Source: Cercis canadensis (lineage: Eukaryota; Streptophyta; Magnoliopsida; Fabales; Fabaceae). Taken from it: a stretch of 64,000 nt of DNA. A program made the translations under genes and the position numbers. The notes under the pieces were generated by a model. The model did not search any database. It was not told the origin of the DNA and worked only from the letters and a program-made list of their open reading frames with translations. Below, piece after piece: positions 1 through 11,760 of the stretch. The first letter of the stretch is position 1; each line of letters starts with the position of its first letter. The stretch lies in assembly GCA_003255065.1 (NCBI GenBank), contig QAOA01006992.1, positions 275,015 through 339,014 of the forward strand. The letters are read 5' to 3'.

Positions 1-95
1 AGCCACACTGCCTTTGCCTCTTGCTCAATGTCACTAACATGAGCTCTTTCCCTATTAATAGGACGCTGCCTCTGCAGCTCCCATCTCTTTGCAAC
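1..95 (-). CDS. Possible internal exon, truncated at the window edge
   Basis: On the minus strand an acceptor-like ...ACTTGTAG precedes position 95, followed by an open frame that reads VAKRWELQRQRPINRERAHV and then SDIEQEAKAVW to the window edge. The composition (charged, no stop, few low-complexity residues) looks like real protein, but only 31 residues are visible and I do not recognise the family. The upstream exon is not identified, so the gene model is incomplete. It could also be a chance open frame or part of a transposon. Confidence 0.3.
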
Positions 96-1074
96 CTACA
101 AGTTCGCATCTCTGCCTGTTCTGGTAATAAGTAGTAACACAACCTCTCATCTTAAACCAAGTCTACCAGTCTTATAATGCATATATTTCTTGTACTAAAA
201 AGTAGGTTCCCTGCCAATCTTTGAAGTCTTCTGTTCATTCCTCTGGATATTTTCCCTAGTTGCACATGTTGCTAAAATACTAATAAGAATTATATAGAAA
301 TGGCATACTTGTGGGTCTTTTTATTGCTTGCTATCGTTTGAATCATTGTCGCATTAATTTTGCATGCCTCCCATGTCACCAGCTTCTCAAGTTTCCTTCA
401 GGAAAAAGGCCAACGCTACTGTTGCTGGTATACGATTTTCTCTCTTCTCCCATTATTTCGAGAAATTCCTTTAATTTCTATGGGTTATCTTTCATATTAA
501 TTAGATGGAAGTCTAATTTCCTTATTAGTAATAATTTTCCTTGTCAAAGTTAGGGAATTCCAATCATGCTTTTTAACGGTGCATTCTTTTTCTTGGGATT
601 TCAGCTTCTCCGGTAGTTTCAATGGTGCCAAAACCCAGCAGCATTATGGGATTGGCTTTGGAAGAAACAAAGCCATTAATTTGAAGGCAAGGGGTGATCT
701 TGCTCCGCTGATGACTCTGGCGATTTTACTGCTCACATTAGTACCATGCTAATTTAGATTATGGTCATATAAAATCTTGTGGATTTGCATGAATTCCAAC
801 AGTCATAGTACTGGAGACTCAAGAGACCAATTTAGAACCTTACAAATGGTATATAAAAAAAATGGCAGAGATAAGAATAACAATACATTTCATTTGACAA
901 CGTGTCTAAAAACATTTTACAACTGATTAATTCAGTATCTGTCAAAATAGGTGCACTCGAGATTATACATATAAGAAGAAGCATTACCTTACAAACTGAG
1001 TGCAATGCTCTAAGCTTGAAACCATTCCCCCTGAATTATACACTAACAGTGTGTCTGCAATATCTATGGAGAGA
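96..1074. other. Region downstream of the plastid-protein gene, no firm gene
   Basis: This stretch lies 3' of the minus-strand gene ending at 1075 and probably includes its 3' UTR. A second minus-strand open frame at about 573-732 follows an AG and ends in TAA. It contains GFVSSKANPIMLLGFGTIET and ends RKRMHR, with exon-like codon use but no recognised family. It might be an alternative terminal exon or belong to the partial gene at the window edge. The rest is AT-rich and shows nothing I can name. Confidence 0.3.
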
Positions 1075-2965
1075 TTATTCCAAACTAGGAGCCACCTCTG
1101 TTGGATTGGACTCAAATACATCTGAGTTGGATGCATCAGGTTCTTCTAAAAGTTCTCGAGACTGAATAGATTCCTTGTATGCGGGAGTCTCCTTAAAATC
1201 AGTTGCCCCTTCATTATATGTAGCAACAGCAATCCCACAAGCAATTAACTGTGATGACAGTAAGTGTGCAACAGTTAAAATTGAATCTACATGTGCAAAT
1301 AGTAGGACTAGACTCCTCCTCTGACTATCCAGAGAAAATAATCCCTTAGCTTCAAGGACAACAAATTAAAACATACGTAATTGACTGTCTACATAAAAAT
1401 TTTGACAATCATAGAATTCAGATATAACATTTGGTTTGCTAACCGCGTCCTTCCATCCTAATTCCTTCTATAGGCAAAATTCATAGACGAAATTTTATCA
1501 GCTTTTGTCCCGAGGTCAACAAGTTTACATCCAGAAACCAATCTAATGTAAGTATCAATGAGTTTATACTGTCAAGCATTTAGGGAAAGCATTAATCAGA
1601 TCTAGTATTTGTCTGTGAACAAGTACATAGTATCTTCTCAAACAAAAAGAAAGATTGATGCTCCACAGGAACATGACAATGGCAACATGATAGCAAATAA
1701 TACTGAAAGTGACTGATATTGTGATAGCAAGAGATCATAAAATGGCTTCAAGGTTAATCAGGGCATAGTAATGTTACCGCTGGAAAATAAGATTATCCTA
1801 AGAATTAACTGAGATCAGCATGGCCTTCTGTGTTGTTTCTGAGATATAAGTGGGTTATCCCTCTTATTTCATTTCATATAAAAGGATTCTTCTACAGTCC
1901 CAAGCCCTTAAATATGTTCTCTATTTATTGATTGGTAAATTTTCAAAATCTTTCAAATGTCAAAATTTGCAGCAATTTCTAATTTATTGTATTTTTGGTC
2001 GAGGATCAGCATTAAGTTATATGAATGAAGAATCCTTCAGTTTAAGTTATCACATGAATTCACTAGCGCTCTGCATCCTAGTTTTAGCTGCATGAAGATC
2101 AAGAGAACTTCAAGTACCATTTTGCTGATCGGTAACACATACTCCTAAGACATGCCAACCAAACACAATAAATAGAACACAAGTAGAGGTTGATTTTGGT
2201 TAGAGAGTAAGGTAACAATTCTGAAAGAAAACCTTAGAAGTAACTGCGTGATTAATTGCAAAATCGTTGTCACGTTATGCAGTTGAAGATTAGCAGCAAA
2301 TAAAGTCATACAGAAAGAAACTAATGAAAGCCGGATTACTAATGAGGAAGTCAGATTCTTCTAGGGGAACTGTGAAAGCCATATAAAGTGGTGAGCAAGG
2401 AAAAAGATCCAATTATATCCATTACAAGCATATTTAACATTGATGAATAATGCTATAACCTTTTAACTGTAAAATTTGTAATCCATTTCTGGCCCCTCCC
2501 CAAAAAAATATCCACGAGAATCAATCAAACATGGAGCATCAAAGATAAAAAATTTAGATATTATACCGCAAAAACTATGCCGAAAGCCCACAAATACTGC
2601 ACGAGGAAGCCAAGAGCGTCCCACTGTGGGCCTTCCCAGAAGTCGGGTTTGTCACCGGGAAGCTCCGGCAAGAAATAGCCATCATCGGCATCATCAACTA
2701 CACCAACGTTGTCAATGTCAGCTCCATCTTGAATCTCAGCCGTTCTTTTTTTGTCTTGATCTGGGGTTGTAACCGAGCCCCTTCGGTTCCTGCTGTCCAA
2801 CCTTCCTGATCTTGGCGAGAACTTCTTTGCGGAAACTATGTGAAGGTTTCTACTTGACAATGGGAGGATGAAGTGGGGAGGGTGAGGGAGGGGGGTGCAT
2901 GGAGCTCTGGCGGTGTTGCCGTATAGGATTCTACCACCACCACCGGTGCCTATGGTTAAAGCCAT
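1075..2965 (-). CDS. Plastid-targeted single-membrane-span protein, two exons
   Basis: Two minus-strand exons, 2965-2567 and 1248-1075, join in phase across a 1,318-bp intron (donor GCG|GTATAA, acceptor CACAG|TTAATTGC), giving 190 residues. Residues 1-55 are rich in Ser, Arg, Pro and small residues with few acids, as in a chloroplast transit peptide. An acidic segment follows (DGADIDNVGVVDDADDGYFL). A conserved-looking motif, DFWEGPQWDALGFLVQYLWA, then runs into a hydrophobic segment completed by exon 2 (FGIVFALIACGIAVATYNEG). The C-terminus is hydrophilic and acidic, ending APSLE. The joining of one hydrophobic segment across the splice site supports the model. It resembles a conserved green-plant protein of unknown function, and I assign no symbol. 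Plastid localisation is an inference. Confidence 0.8.
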
Positions 2966-5142
2966 GAGTGGATGCTGAGAGCTCTGCGTACGCCTAGCTC
3001 ATGCTGCTTGCGGATAAGGAGAATATCTACGTTTGCGGTCCAAGTTCGTATCTGAATACGGATCGGGTATTTTACAAACCGGGTCTGCTATGCTTTCCTT
3101 ATTTTCTTTTTTTTTTAAAAAAAATATATGAAAAAAATAATTACTAAGTTATATTTCATATCTCAACTAAAAAATTTAGTTTTATCTAATAAAAAAAAAA
3201 TTGCTAAGCTATGCTATGGAATTTAAAACATAACTAAATTCTGATTTTAATGTTATTAAAAAATTAAGTCACTCAAAATAAATAATAATATTTTTACAAA
3301 CATATTTTTAATAAATTTATCTGAGATTTGACCAATTTGAGGGTGATGATAGTGATAAATCTTGGGGTTTATGTATTTAAGATATATAACTCAAAATTAA
3401 AATTCTACTCCCTAATCGGCTAATCTCTAATAAAACTTGTATTGGTATAGAACCTCCAAGTTGGGAAAAAAACAATGCTCAAACCATTAAAGTATAACAA
3501 TGATATTTACAACGTTTTTGCTGCTTAGTACATTTTTCTTCCATGGTTTATATTTCTTGCTATAAGCTTTTTAAACAGGACAACCTTGACTCTTGGAAGT
3601 TTGAATATGAATTAGTTGACTACATAGCTGCAGGTCCTTCACAAATATGTAACCTAATACTCACTCCTCACCTCCTAATTTCCTCCCTTATTTTCAATTT
3701 TGGCCCTCATTCCCTGCCTTAACTGAAACACTGAAACTAGACTCTTAGCTTATAACGTGAGACCAGTTTCCAACTTGAAGCCCCTTAATATCGACATCTG
3801 TAGCTCTCTTGGGTATCAGTCCTCTCCTCTCCAAGATGCCACTAAGAGCTATCAAACGGGTCGGGCCACCAATTTTAGCGGGCTGATCCAGGCCCATTTT
3901 ATACAGATTGGCAAAATACTCGTTTAGCCCACTCTAAGTGGCTAGTGGGCCACTATAAACTATTAAAAATTACCCAATAAATTGTAAAAGTAAAATATAT
4001 AAATTTATCTAACTAAATAAATTAACACCAAATAGTCAAATACTAACTTCAATTGGCATCAAAATAAGCCATCGGGTCTGACTTGATGGTGAGACGTTAG
4101 GCATCATGTAATTGTAATCCTTTTTGTCATGATAATATCTAGTAAATCTATTGCCTTTTGATACAATAAAAGGATTAAAGTGTTCTTGTTATAGTAAAAA
4201 GACCAAATGTCTTTGCTAATATATACATTTTCTCTTTCACTCTCGCTGGACCTCATGCTTTCCTCTCTCTTCTCTTTTTTTCTCTCAGTTCCTCTCCCTT
4301 TCTCCCATTGACTTAGCTAATTTGAGCATCAGAAATAGCATCGGAGCTCCGGCTCTAACCTCTTCCTAACCGTCCCTCTATTTTTTTGTAGGTTATCAAC
4401 CTCATCTAACTTTGGCAACAACATTATGTTCTCTTTTTCTTTTTCTTTTTAGGACAAAAATTTGAGAATAAATTAGATTGTGTAAGAATGAAGCCATTAA
4501 GCAAAATTCTCACTGTTTGAAGTTAGAGTTCAAAATCCACAAGCTCAAGTTTGCAAATTGCAATATTCCGAAGTCAAAAAATCAAGCACATCGTTTGGTA
4601 TATCATTCAAAATAGCTGATATGAAGAAACAGAATTCAATCAATTTGAACTGAATTCATGTTTTTGAGAGATGAACCAAACATACTGATGTTTTTTTTAA
4701 AAAAAAAAAAAAAAAAAAACAAGAACAAGATAAATGTACATATGGGTTCGAAACAGATCGAGGATATATGAAAGAAACGTAAAGGGTAATAAAAATAGAT
4801 GTAATATAAAGGCAACTCCTGAAAGAAGAAAAGCTAAGCTAAAAGTGAAAACCAATATGCAACATCACTCAGAAGAAATTGTATAGAAAGAAGAGAAAAG
4901 GGGGATTCTTAAAGAGGAGAGCCTTGATTGTCTGAAAAGAGCGAACCAGGACTTGGAAAGCACTTGAATCGCACCACCCTTGACATTGGTCCTATTCAAG
5001 TGCGTTTCAAAGTCATGCCTCTCTTCTTTCCTCTCATCTCATGTTTCAATATTCTTTTCTTTCTGGGTGCTCCTTCTACCCTAAATAACAGAAAGGAGCT
5101 ATATTATTCTTCTGTCGGTGCAACTCTTATACATAAGTAGGG

Positions 5143-5241
5143 ATGGCAATTTGCCCCAGACCCGATGGGGCCCCGGTTTTTTTACCCGTTCGGGTATGGG
5201 TATGGGGCAAAAAAATGGGGATGGGGATGGGGATGGGTAAN
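5143..5241. repeat. hAT-like terminus followed by a GGGGAT minisatellite
   Basis: The sequence GTAGGGATGGCAATTTGCCC resembles the terminal sequence of widespread plant hAT-type non-autonomous elements. It is followed by CCCGATGGGGCCCCGG and then short GGGGAT/GGGTAT units up to the N at 5241. No matching second terminus was located, so this is probably a fragment. The family assignment is from memory of the motif, not from a search. Confidence 0.3.
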
Positions 5242-5329
5242 ACCTTAATTCTTGAATAATTATATTGCCTATTAAATCAATTATTCTTAGCATAAAAATG
5301 ATTACTTAAAGAATTAATTTAACAAGGTA

Positions 5330-5790
5330 AAGTAATTATTTGAAGACTAAAATGGGCAAAGTGACCTCAATATTATATTTTTTAACTTATTTATCTTAAT
5401 ATTATACTTTTTAAACAAAAAAAAAAAAGTTGGCCTGTGAGGCTCACTGAACACGCCAATGGCCCTACGATGTGTCTACGTTAGACACTCCAAAAGAGCT
5501 ATGGCGTGTCCCAAGTCATGATTTTACAAAGAGCCACGACAACTTTTTGCTTTTTTTTTTTTAATTCTTAAAAGACAATAATAGTAGATATGTCGTAGAT
5601 TCATTGGCGTGTTTGGTGAGACTCACTTACTATGATTTTATATTTTTTTATAATTTTTAATTTTTTAAAAGTGTAATATTTAGGTAAATAAATTAAAAAA
5701 TATAAAAAATATGTAAATAAGTTATAAAAGTGTAATATTGAAGTCACTTTATCATTAAAATGACACAAGAAATAAATTAATAACTAAAAT
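5330..5790. mobile_element. Foldback (inverted-repeat) element
   Basis: Two arms are inverted copies of each other. The left contains AAAGTGACCTCAATATTATA and later GAACACGCCAATGGCCCTAC. The right contains, in reverse complement, AAAGTGACTTCAATATTACA and AAACACGCCAATGAATCTAC. The arms together span roughly 460 bp and are imperfect. I could not fix exact ends or a target-site duplication. A non-autonomous MITE is the simplest explanation. Confidence 0.5.
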
Positions 5791-7424
5791 GATATTTAAA
5801 AAATAAAGAAAAATATTTAACTCTTTTTTTTTTTTTTTGCTTGGGGAAAAAGTAGCCAATTGATGAAGTCAATAAACTTTATATATATGTCATTATTAAA
5901 TTTATTAATTCTGAACGAGGTTTAATCTCGTGGCAAGTCTCTCATTAGCCAGTTAGGACCTTGGCTCAACAAAAAAAAGACTATTTTTAGATAATTAACT
6001 TTGACCCCAGTTAAATTTATACATCTCCTCAAGAATTTTCTCTTGTCACTGGGAATATCTGAGTCGATGAAATTTGTTTCAATTCAAATCATGTCAGTGA
6101 TCCTTTATTTATGGGCGTCCATTAATTATAGTGCCCTTTTTTNTTTTTTTTTTTTTTTAGAGCTAGAGCAACTTATTTTAAATTTTTTGCTCTTTCAAAA
6201 AAATTATTAATTCTTAATTTTTAAAATTCCTTCTGCCGATCCACTGCTATGTCTCTCAAGGACATCGATTCTCTACGTCAAAGGTGCCAACCATGTTTTT
6301 GTTCTTTTACGTCAAAGGTGCCAACCATGTGCTGGTTAAGATGTACGACCATCATCAGTGTGCTTTGTATGAGATGGGTTCCGGATGGCTTATATCGCTA
6401 ATATTAAACAATTTGATTGTGGGCCCCAAATATCAATTCTAAAAATAAAAGTTAAATCCTCATTGTACCAACATTATGTCGGACTTTGATACCCCCCAAC
6501 CGGACTCGGGTCGAACAATGTTTAGGATCTCGCTCTTTAATCCGTTTAGATTAGTCGTAAAAACGTGGCCCCCAAAAAAAATAAGATTACTTGTAATATA
6601 TTGTCTCTCGTTAAATAAATTTCTACAAGATGTTACCGAGAGTCCAAGACTCAGAATCTAATTTAGATCCTGACAAAAAAAAAAAATTAGATCTTACTTA
6701 TATTTTATCTTATTCTTCCATTTATTTTGAAAATTATAATTTCAAAAAAAATATTCAAGAGTGAAAAATTTTATGTATAAACTATTTGTATGAGTAAGAA
6801 ATTATGTGAACTCGTAAAATCATTTTATTACCTTAACTAAACCATTAAACGTTTTGAAGGGTTTAAAATTTTGGTTGTGAATTTACTAGCATTTCTCATG
6901 AGTAATGAAAGCAACAAGCACACCTTGGCCCGTCTGATGAACCCAAAATAATTAGAGCAATACACTTGACAGTGAAGTGTACTTATAACTACTTTAAATA
7001 ATAATAAAAATTAAGAATAATTAATATGTGATATAAATATAAATTAATTATTTTTAAATTTATTTAAAAAATAAAAAAATTATATTTATATATAACATAT
7101 ATATAAATTATTATGTTAGTGTAATATATCATATTTATAGTTTTATATAATATGATAGAATTTTTGTAAAAATTAATATATAACATTTTTCATAATTACA
7201 ATCATCTTAAGTTTTCATAATCTTTTCTTTTTTTAAAGGAAATTAAATTAAATTGACAAAAGAGTATTTCTCACCAAGTAATCATCTACCATCTACGTTT
7301 CTGTGCTTCTGTTTCCTATGAACCGCAAAAAAACAAAATAATGAAAGAAACATTCAGTTTCGAAACGTTTCGGCAGACTACCACAAAACATTGCCAGCCA
7401 GAACGTCCCCCTACACCCTACATC

Positions 7425-8078
7425 CTACATAGCCTGTAACGACTCGGGTCGCCACAAGATATCAGCCGGTTCGGCATAATCGAACAAACCATCTAAGGTT
7501 ACAAAACCCCCACCGTTGTTGTCGTCGGCGCCGCCATCTAAAAAGATACCAGTTCCAAACCCGAGAGATTCATAGTTTGGCATATCGTCTTCAAACCCCA
7601 TGAAACCGCTAAAGTCGACACATTCGGGTAAAACCCGACCTGTGTAATCGGTTTCAGGTTTGCCTTCCTCGCCGGAGGTAACTGTCGGGGGTAAACCCAG
7701 TTCATCGTCGGAGGCTTCCAGAAGATATCCCAAATTGGGTTGTAACTCACCGGATTCGGGTACGAGATTCGGAGCCACCACATCCGGACCCGGAGCAAGT
7801 ATCTCTTCTTCAAAGCTCTTGATTACAGAGTCCAAACCCTGCATCGACGGCTCACGCTCGGCAACATTATCCGTATCATCCAGAATGTTAAGAATATCAT
7901 CTTGTATCTCCCTTGACCCGGGCGAGTCGAGAGACGTGACATCCGAGTTAACCCGTGTGAGCTCAGAGTCGGGCGAGCTGACGAGAGAGTCCGAGTGAAC
8001 CCGGGCAACCTTGGACTCAGGCGAGTCCTGTTCCGAGTCATCCGTGACTCGCTTCCTCTTGTGGTTACAATCCTCCAT
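7425..8078 (-). CDS. Acidic plant-specific protein of unknown function
   Basis: An uninterrupted 217-residue frame starts at the first ATG after a leader-like region. The N-terminus is basic (HKRKR, a possible nuclear signal at residues 6-10). Ser/Asp-rich text follows, then two motifs that look conserved: LDSVIKSFEEEI (about residues 82-93) and QPNLGYLLEASDDELGLPP (about 112-130). The remainder is rich in Gly, Asp and Glu with aromatic residues (DFSGFMGFEDDMPNYESLGF), as in transcriptional activation regions. No DNA-binding domain, signal peptide or membrane span is visible. The two motifs recall a small family of conserved unknown plant proteins. A nuclear regulatory role is only an inference from composition. 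TATA and GA-rich leader sequences lie upstream on the same strand. Confidence 0.8.
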   Translation of the reverse strand: MEDCNHKRKRVTDDSEQDSPESKVARVHSDSLVSSPDSELTRVNSDVTSLDSPGSREIQDDILNILDDTDNVAEREPSMQGLDSVIKSFEEEILAPGPDVVAPNLVPESGELQPNLGYLLEASDDELGLPPTVTSGEEGKPETDYTGRVLPECVDFSGFMGFEDDMPNYESLGFGTGIFLDGGADDNNGGGFVTLDGLFDYAEPADILWRPESLQAM

Positions 8079-8239
8079 TTGTAAGTGGCAGTTTGGGGTA
8101 ACGGGAAAAGCTGAAGAGGAAATGCAACCAAGTGGGGTTGCTTAGGTGACAAGAGGGAAAATTCAAAAAAAAAGTGAGAAGGGCAGAGAGGCAGTAGTGG
8201 TATGAGTATTATGGGTTGAGGTTGAAGTTGGAAGAGAGT

Positions 8240-8260
8240 AGAGAGAGAGAGAGAGAGAGG
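8240..8260. repeat. GA/CT microsatellite in the leader of the acidic-protein gene
   Basis: A run of about ten GA dinucleotides lies between the TATA box at 8309-8316 and the start codon at 8078. It reads as CT on the coding (minus) strand. CT-rich 5' leaders are common in plant genes, so it is probably transcribed as part of the 5' UTR. Confidence 0.75.
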
Positions 8261-8308
8261 GAATGATGAGAAAGTGTTTGGGTGGGAGGAAAGAGAAACG
8301 AGAGAGGG

Positions 8309-8316
8309 TATATATA
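8309..8316 (-). promoter_or_regulatory. TATA box of the acidic-protein gene
   Basis: TATATATA flanked by CT-rich sequence lies about 230 bp upstream of the start codon on the minus strand. That would give a 5' UTR of about 200 nt including the CT repeat. Position and context fit a plant core promoter, but no transcript start is known. Confidence 0.55.
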
Positions 8317-8399
8317 GGAAGTTGGAAAGTGGGATAGGGTTGTCTACTTTATTGATAATGGCAGATAGAGACAGGCGCGTGGGGAGCGAAAGGCTTTAA

Positions 8400-10970
8400 T
8401 TAAAAGCCGCAGCATCACGGACGTCTCGTCTTCTTGTTTCTACTTTTGTGTACGATAAAATAAACAAATAAAAATTTAAAAAAAGAAAAAGAAAATCTTG
8501 CGTGTATGATGCGTTGGTCAGATTTTTGTTGTGTGGGGACTGGGGAGGAATTAACTAAATTTAAATGGGGAGTGTGAAGTCCGGGGATCGTGGCCACCGA
8601 ATTAAGGGGGAAATGGAAAATCATGTGGTTGGTTTTAACTTTTTCAAGTTTTGGAATTGTTGGAGTGGTCTGGTCACTGGTGGAGCGCTGTTGATGGATT
8701 CGCCTTTGCTAATCGCTAATGCCTTTGCTGTCCCTTTTTCCTACTATTCCTTTTTTTATTATCCCTTTCGATTAGGATTAGATTTTTCCCCTCTTTTTCT
8801 GTTTGACAAATTCTTCCCATTTTAAAAAAGAAAAATAACTTTCCCAGCTTTCAAGTTCAACTTTCAACTTTGAACCCCTTCCCCGTGGATTATTGTTAAA
8901 CACCCTGTTTGTTGCCGCCAATTCTCTGCCCTTCCCTTTCAATCTAATCTCTTTCAAATTTGGAAAACCATTTTCTCTAAACAAATATTCTGGAAACTAC
9001 TTTTCCACATAAGACTTTTCCTTGTCAGTTTTTCATAAAATTTTATAATATTATATGGTATAATAAATATATATAATTTTTTATATTTTATTAAATATAA
9101 AATATCATTTATCTTATTTTTAAAATAAATTCAAAAATAATTATTTATACATTAATTATTCTTATATAATATGATATATCATATAAATATTAAAAATATT
9201 TTTTATACAAAAATTAGATTAGCACTAATTTTAACTATTTCTTACTTTATTCTTTTATTCGATTCAAACAATAATATTATTTGGTGTAGAAATTGCCCGA
9301 ACACATAAACCTGCCGGTAGAAACAGCTTTTACGTAAGGATGGCTATTCTTTCCTTGGATAAAAAGCTTGTCTTTTGACAATCTTGCAATCTTATCTACT
9401 TGTTCTTTCTCCTTTTTCTTTTTCTTTTTCTTTTGTCATTTAAATTCAAAGAACATAAGAATATATTTACCACACATAATTCATTTTTTCAAAATTAAAG
9501 AATGAGAATATGAACAAAATATATTGAGTGGAATAACTCCTCCTTCTCCTTTTAAGGACACCTTCTATTTTAATTTTTTTAAAATATTTGCTTTGCATAA
9601 TATTCTCTTCTTATATTTGATATATGTTATTAAACTATAGGTAGAATTACCCAAAACAATTATTTTTTTAGAAAATGACTACTCAAAGTACAAAGTAGTC
9701 ACTAATGATTATGTTGTTTGAAACTCTTATTTTTATTTTTTTTGGTAATTCTCCCTAAATTATAACTATAGCCGAAAAATAATGAATAGTGAAAACTATG
9801 AAAACCAACTTACACAAACTAACCTAAGCAAAACCATAAAAAGAAGAATTATAAGACATAAAAAAACAGCAAGCAGTGACTAAAGTTATGTTACTATTCA
9901 CGTGTACAATTGCCTCTGAATTCATCTTTAGATATCATGAATACTATAGTATTGATACAGAGTATAGACAAAGGAAAAGCTCTAATTGGTTTTTTTTAAC
10001 TTGGTGACTTAAGATAATATGTTATTCCTTTTTAATTTCGTCATAAATAGATATAACCAACTTTTATATTGAGATATAAAGAAATAGAAATTTAAAATTA
10101 AAATTAATAATTTTAACAAGATCCTTAAACAAATATTATTGTGTGTACTTATGTTAGGATTTATATTTGCAGCCTTCGAACTATGGGTAAGTCTATTTTT
10201 ACATTTAGTATAGCATAGCCAATTATTTTGATATTGCAAGTTGCATTTTTATCGTGGGTAAAGGTTACAAAATAGCATGTGGGTGAGTAATATTAAAGTT
10301 ATTCTTAGAGTTTGTTAGTTTTGTATTCGATCTTATAATCATAATTAAAGTATTAAAAAATTAAGTTACTTTGTGTTATTTAATTATTAAATTTTTATAA
10401 TATTATAAATAATATTGGTGGTAAATATTTTAATATTTAACATGTGTATTAAATTTCTTATGATTAATTGGTACTAAATCATTTTTAAGACTTATGAGTT
10501 TTATGTTTAAAATATCATAAAAAATATTTAACATGTACATATATAAATTATGATGTGTATAAATTAATTTTAATTTAAATAATATAATTTTATTAGAATT
10601 TGGTTTTACAATTTAATTTTTTTAAAGTTTATTATTAGAGTTATTACAACTTGACATAAAAAAATTAATTAAATAATACTAAGAAAAATCTCTTTCAAAT
10701 AAGTGTTTGTGACCAATTATAAAATAATCAAAATGTTTACATATTATATGATTATTTTGTTTCTATTCAAACATAATAACTTCATAATTTATATATAGTA
10801 ATATATATATAAACACAAAAATTACATTATATTAACAAATATTTTAATAATTCTCATAATACAATCCGCTTAAATGTTAAATTTTAGTCCCTATTAGTAA
10901 TAAACCAATATTTTATACTTTTATAATAAGTATTTTTCGTAGATTTGGCCAACACATTCATCAGCTTTTT
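8400..10970. other. Intergenic, AT-rich, no gene seen
   Basis: This stretch lies upstream of the minus-strand gene at 7425-8078. The first few hundred bases may carry promoter elements. The rest is very AT-rich with homopolymer runs. ORFs present are short and of low-complexity composition. I see no domain, RNA gene or well-bounded repeat. Confidence 0.5.
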
Positions 10971-10999
10971 TTTTTGTTGGTAATAACAGATTCATCAGC

Positions 11000-11760
11000 T
11001 TTATTTAACTGGAAAAAGGGTAAGACTAGGCGCCAGAACCGTATCCAGAATCGTTGTTCCTGTTTCCGAGGCGGGACTCGTTATTGCCAACGGACGAACC
11101 TGCTGCTTTGTTGGGCCAACTATATTATGTCTGAGACTCATTGGCCCCACCCGAGCCAAAAAAAAAGACACATTGGCCCCACAATTACTATTAACATCAT
11201 TACCATATTGCCTCCTTCCTCGCCTAACCAACCTCCCGAGTCCCAACCACAGTCCAGATCTTTCACAAAACATAAAAAATCCAGAAATTTAATATAATAA
11301 ACCATAACCTTACCAACCATGCTTTTGCTTGATTGTGGACCCACGTCCCACTACTTCGCAGGCGTGAAACCCTACCAGTACCACGACCCTAACGTTAATG
11401 GAGCCGTTTCGGAGTCTGGGAGCGGTTACCAAAGCGGCGAAAGCTATGAATGCGGCTCTCTACTCGTAACCTGTGCAAGCCGAAATGGAAAACTCTTACA
11501 CGAGTCAGATTCTGCGGCTTCGAGACATGCACGGCGCCAACTCATGCATGTACTCTGGACACGTGGATGGGGGCCACTTATTCAGCTTACGGTATCGTTC
11601 CGAAGATCATGTCTGTTTGCCGACCAGTACAAACCGTCCCCACTAATTTAATGACCGGTTCTTCCGGTGAGAACAGGGAAGAAAAGGAATCTGTGGAGCT
11701 GACACGTGTGATGAGGTGGCATAGGAGGACCAGTCACATGTAGTTGTACTTGACTTGTCA
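11000..11760. other. GC-richer island with G-box motifs, coding status unclear
   Basis: Base composition changes sharply from the surrounding AT-rich DNA. Two CACGTG G-boxes are present (11560-11565 in GGACACGTGGA and 11703-11708 in TGACACGTGTG), and a CCACGTCC lies near 11341. Overlapping ORFs of 90-110 residues occur in several frames (for example 11319-11651, plus) but look like chance frames in GC-richer DNA. The block resembles a stress-type plant promoter or a degraded gene, but no adjacent gene start was found. Confidence 0.35.

Larger units (their letters stand above)
2966..7424. other. Intergenic AT-rich region with transposon remnants
   Basis: No convincing gene is visible. About 3843-3960 has a GC-richer block (ATCAAACGGGTCGGGCCACC...) of the kind common at ends of plant hAT-like elements. 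Poly-A runs occur near 4690-4720, and single N gaps at 5241 and 6143. A 22-bp segment beginning ACGTCAAAGGTGCC is repeated in direct orientation about 34 bp apart near 6275-6330. Small ORFs here are short and lack protein-like composition. Confidence 0.5.

Noticed and set aside
7538-8152. Other-frame ORFs over the acidic-protein gene
   Set aside because: They are shadows. The 217-residue frame has motifs, a leader and a TATA box.
11319-11743. Overlapping ORFs in the GC-rich island
   Set aside because: Several frames are open at once, as expected for GC-richer DNA, and none has a recognisable domain.
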